Assembly: GCA_018267585.1 (NCBI GenBank)
Contig: JAFDYE010000706.1
Span: forward strand, 1 to 34,106
Reading direction: 5' to 3'
DNA from: Bacteroidota bacterium
GTDB lineage: Bacteria; Bacteroidota; Bacteroidia; Chitinophagales; Chitinophagaceae
DNA: 34,106 bases
Shown here: in pieces, positions 31,473 through 34,106 of the stretch
Layout: every line of letters starts with the position of its first letter
Position numbering within the stretch: position 1 is the stretch's first letter
Made by a program: the position numbers and the translations under genes
Notes under the pieces: model-generated
What the model saw: the letters and a program-made list of their open reading frames with translations, nothing else
Databases searched by the model: none
Told to the model about the DNA's origin: nothing

Positions 31473-34106
31473 ATGAGCAAGCACCTACGTCTTTTCGCCC
31501 TGCTGGTCTTCATTGCAGCGGGCGTCTTTGCACAGGAACACCCCGCCATTATTCCGCAACCCGTAAACACCAATTGGGGCAGCGGCAGTTTCTCCATCCA
31601 CGCGGGCATGGTCATTGTTGCTGATCCATCCGACAGATCGACGGTTGACTTTTTTAACTCCTATCTTCAGCGCATCTACGGCCTCAAGCTGCAGGTACAG
31701 ACTGGGCCCATGTCCGGCGCTATCCGGCTGGAGACGCATGCCGCCGCTGCGCCGAAGGATGGGCACTACACACTGAAAGTTGCCGGCGACGGCATCACGA
31801 TCACCGGCGATACGCACGAAGGCTGCTTCTATGGTATGCAGACCCTGATACAGCTGCTGCCGGTAGCGCCATTCGCAACCTCATCCGCCGGCCTCGTCAT
31901 TCATCCGGATGCTGCGGGCCTGGCTATCCCGGCGGTAACTATCGAAGACTATCCTCGTTTTAAGTACCGCGGCCTGCACCTCGACGTCGGTCGCCATTTC
32001 TTCCCAGTCGAATTTGTCAAGAAGTATATCGACTACATGGCCCTCCACAAGCTGAACTATTTCCATTGGCACCTGACCGAGGACCAGGGCTGGCGTATCG
32101 AGATAAAGAAATACCCCCGTCTCACCGAGGTCGGCGCCTGGCGAAGCGGCACGATTATCGGGCATCACCCCGGCACCGGCGACGACAGTACCCGGCATGG
32201 CGGTTATTATACGCAGGATCAGATAAAAGAAGTAGTGCAATATGCGGCCGACCGTTATATCACCATTATCCCCGAGATCGAAATGCCCGGGCATGCTACA
32301 GCTGCACTGGCTTCCTATCCCGGCTTGGGTTGCACGGGCGGCCCATATTCGGTGCCACACAATTTCGGCGTCCATAAGGATGTCTTCTGTGCTGGCAACG
32401 ACAGTGTCTTCAGCTTCCTGCAGGACGTGCTTGACGAAGTGATGCCGCTCTTCCCGTCGAAATATATACATATCGGTGGTGACGAATGTCCGAAGGATAG
32501 CTGGAAGGTCTGTCCTAAATGCCAGGCCCGGATGAAAACCCTTGGGTTGAAGAATGAGGAGGAACTTCAAAGTTATTTTATCACCCGCATCGAAAAATAC
32601 ATCAACTCAAAAGGTAAGCAGATCATCGGCTGGGACGAGATCCTGGAAGGCGGTATCGCGCCCAATGCCACGATCATGAGCTGGCGCGGCGAGAAAGGCG
32701 GCATCGAGGCTGCCAGACAGCATCACAATGTGATCATGACTCCCGGCGAATACGTCTACTTCGATCACTCCCAGACCCGCAATGACGACTCGCTGACCAT
32801 CGGCGGCTATCTGCCATTGGACAAGGTCTACAAATACGAGCCGATCCCGTCGGGGCTGTCCGACGAAGAATCCCGCTATATCTTAGGCGCACAGGCCAAC
32901 CTGTGGACGGAGTACATGAGCAATCCCGCGAAAGTGGAGTATATGCTCTTCCCCCGTCTCAGCGCCCTGTCCGAAGTATTGTGGAGCCCGAAGGGCGCCC
33001 GCAGCTGGAAGGATTTCCAGCACCGGCTGGCTACCCAGTATAAACGCTATGCCCTGTGGCACGCCAATTCCTACCAGATATGGTTCCAGCCGGCCGACAC
33101 AGCGGTTCAGCAAAAGCTGGCACAGTGGCAGGACTACAAATTCGGGCTCATGATGCACTGGGGCACTTATAGCCAGTGGGGTATCGTGGAGAGCTGGAGC
33201 ATCTGCCCCGAAGACGAGGGCTGGACTCAACGCCGCGGGCCCTATGCGGATAGCTATAACAACTATGTACAGCATTATACCGACCTGCAAAAGACCTTCA
33301 ATCCCGCGCACTTCGACCCTTCCAAATGGGCCGCGGCGGCAAAGGATGCGGGTATGAAGTATGTGGTGTTCACGACAAAACATCACGACGGGTTTTGCAT
33401 GTTCGATACGAAGCAGACGGACTATAAGATCACGTCGCCGGCCTGCCCATTCTCTTCCAATCCGCGCAGCAATGTGGCGAAGGAGGTCTTTGATACATTC
33501 CGCCAGCAGGGTTTTCTGATCGGCGCTTATTTCTCCAAACCCGACTGGCACAGCAACGACTACTGGTGGTCCTATTTTCCGCCCAAAGACCGCAACGTCA
33601 ACTATGACCCGGCCCGCTATCCCCAGCGCTGGCAGGCCTTTAAGGACTATACCTTCAGGCAGATCGAAGAGCTGATGACCGGCTATGGACGAATGGATGT
33701 GCTATGGCTGGACGGAGGCTGGGTGCGGCCGCTGTCCACCGTCAATCCTTCTGTGGACTGGCAGCGCGGTATCCGCTATGACCAGGACGTGGACATGCCG
33801 AAGATCGCGGCCATGGCCCGCAGCCATCAGCCGGGCCTGATCGTCGTCGACCGCAGCGTGCCGGGAGAATACGAGAATTATACTACTCCCGAGCAACTGG
33901 TCCCCGAGCATCCTATGGACGACCCCTGGGAAACCTGTATGACGATGGGCAACTCCTGGTCCTATGTTCCGAACGACCACTACAAGTCTACGACCCGGCT
34001 GGTGCAGCTGCTCGTCAGGATCGTCTCCCGCGGCGGCAACTTTCTGCTCAATATCGGGCCCTCCCCTGAGGGCGACCTTGCCGACACGGCGTATCTTCGT
34101 CTGAAA
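31473..34106 (+). CDS. GH20 beta-N-acetylhexosaminidase fused to GH29 alpha-L-fucosidase (3' end outside window)
   Basis: Partial gene: 878 codons are open from the ATG at 31473 to the window edge, read codon by codon without a stop. A signal peptide ends near GVFAQ (residue 21). Residues about 24-150 are the GH20 accessory alpha/beta domain (GITITGDTHEGCFYGMQTL). Residues about 155-530 are a GH20 catalytic barrel with GLHLDVGRHFF, LHKLNYFHWHLTEDQGWRIE, PEIEMPGHATAAL and the catalytic pair D337-E338 in HIGGDECP, which removes terminal beta-GlcNAc or GalNAc by substrate-assisted catalysis. After almost no linker, from about residue 545 a GH29 domain begins with WQDYKFGLMMHWGTYSQW, continues with KHHDGFCMFDTKQTDY (H637, H638) and has the likely nucleophile D747 in DVLWLDGG, then NIGPSPEGDL. 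The chain is not complete, and the GH29 C-terminal beta-domain should follow. It lies 15 bases after two secreted hydrolases and near a glycosylasparaginase gene. A cloning or assembly artefact is unlikely because the frame is continuous. Confidence 0.93.
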   Translation, partial: MSKHLRLFALLVFIAAGVFAQEHPAIIPQPVNTNWGSGSFSIHAGMVIVADPSDRSTVDFFNSYLQRIYGLKLQVQTGPMSGAIRLETHAAAAPKDGHYTLKVAGDGITITGDTHEGCFYGMQTLIQLLPVAPFATSSAGLVIHPDAAGLAIPAVTIEDYPRFKYRGLHLDVGRHFFPVEFVKKYIDYMALHKLNYFHWHLTEDQGWRIEIKKYPRLTEVGAWRSGTIIGHHPGTGDDSTRHGGYYTQDQIKEVVQYAADRYITIIPEIEMPGHATAALASYPGLGCTGGPYSVPHNFGVHKDVFCAGNDSVFSFLQDVLDEVMPLFPSKYIHIGGDECPKDSWKVCPKCQARMKTLGLKNEEELQSYFITRIEKYINSKGKQIIGWDEILEGGIAPNATIMSWRGEKGGIEAARQHHNVIMTPGEYVYFDHSQTRNDDSLTIGGYLPLDKVYKYEPIPSGLSDEESRYILGAQANLWTEYMSNPAKVEYMLFPRLSALSEVLWSPKGARSWKDFQHRLATQYKRYALWHANSYQIWFQPADTAVQQKLAQWQDYKFGLMMHWGTYSQWGIVESWSICPEDEGWTQRRGPYADSYNNYVQHYTDLQKTFNPAHFDPSKWAAAAKDAGMKYVVFTTKHHDGFCMFDTKQTDYKITSPACPFSSNPRSNVAKEVFDTFRQQGFLIGAYFSKPDWHSNDYWWSYFPPKDRNVNYDPARYPQRWQAFKDYTFRQIEELMTGYGRMDVLWLDGGWVRPLSTVNPSVDWQRGIRYDQDVDMPKIAAMARSHQPGLIVVDRSVPGEYENYTTPEQLVPEHPMDDPWETCMTMGNSWSYVPNDHYKSTTRLVQLLVRIVSRGGNFLLNIGPSPEGDLADTAYLRLK

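Noticed and set aside
31881-32570. Minus-strand open frame inside the GH20 region
   Set aside because: The plus-strand frame carries complete GH20 motifs without a stop; the minus frame is its shadow.

Overview
The window looks like a chromosomal segment of a GC-rich member of the Bacteroidota, most likely a Chitinophagia/Chitinophagaceae-type bacterium. Pointers are a type IX secretion (T9SS) C-terminal domain, a carboxypeptidase-regulatory/plug/beta-barrel outer-membrane protein, -7 boxes of the form TAnnTTTG, and many secreted hydrolases. The placement is an inference from gene content. No rRNA, tRNA, insertion sequence, CRISPR array or phage gene was seen, and no gene-free stretch exceeds 300 bases. 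The longest gaps are 13215-13485 (divergent promoter region, nothing firm) and 12047-12290 (nothing recognised).

Layout. (1) 1-8640: heavy-metal RND efflux genes, with a lipoprotein adaptor, a CzcA-type pump, a DUF2279-like protein and a second CzcA-type pump with no adaptor of its own. (2) 8643-10783: a terminator, then a small membrane-anchored protein and the catalytic subunit of a methylmalonyl-CoA mutase that lacks its cobalamin domain. (3) 10943-13214, minus strand: a T9SS-exported protein and a membrane-anchored coiled-coil protein containing four 24-bp tandem repeats. (4) 13486-16318: a small Spy/CpxP-like periplasmic protein, a shared bidirectional terminator, and the yggS-glnS pair on the minus strand. 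(5) 16429-20675: an outer-membrane beta-barrel receptor, an acyl-CoA dehydrogenase with a palindromic operator candidate, and an acidic unknown protein. (6) 20742-23123: arginine deiminase plus a CtlX-type hydrolase, an arginine/citrulline breakdown pair. (7) 23166-25828: pfkA and pyk, preceded by a 9-bp inverted repeat beside a good -7 box. (8) 25876-34106: a glycoconjugate and peptide hydrolysis region. It has a Tat-exported glycosylasparaginase overlapping cutC on the minus strand, then on the plus strand two secreted alpha-amino-acid-ester-hydrolase-like enzymes and an open-ended gene encoding a GH20 beta-N-acetylhexosaminidase fused in frame to a GH29 alpha-L-fucosidase.

The most notable item is the GH20-GH29 fusion at the right edge, checked codon by codon as open from 31473 to the window end. 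Together with the glycosylasparaginase it suggests stepwise removal of GlcNAc, fucose and asparagine from N-glycoprotein remnants. Metal efflux, propionate/methylmalonyl metabolism, arginine breakdown and the two irreversible glycolytic steps make up the rest of a mostly ordinary chromosomal region.
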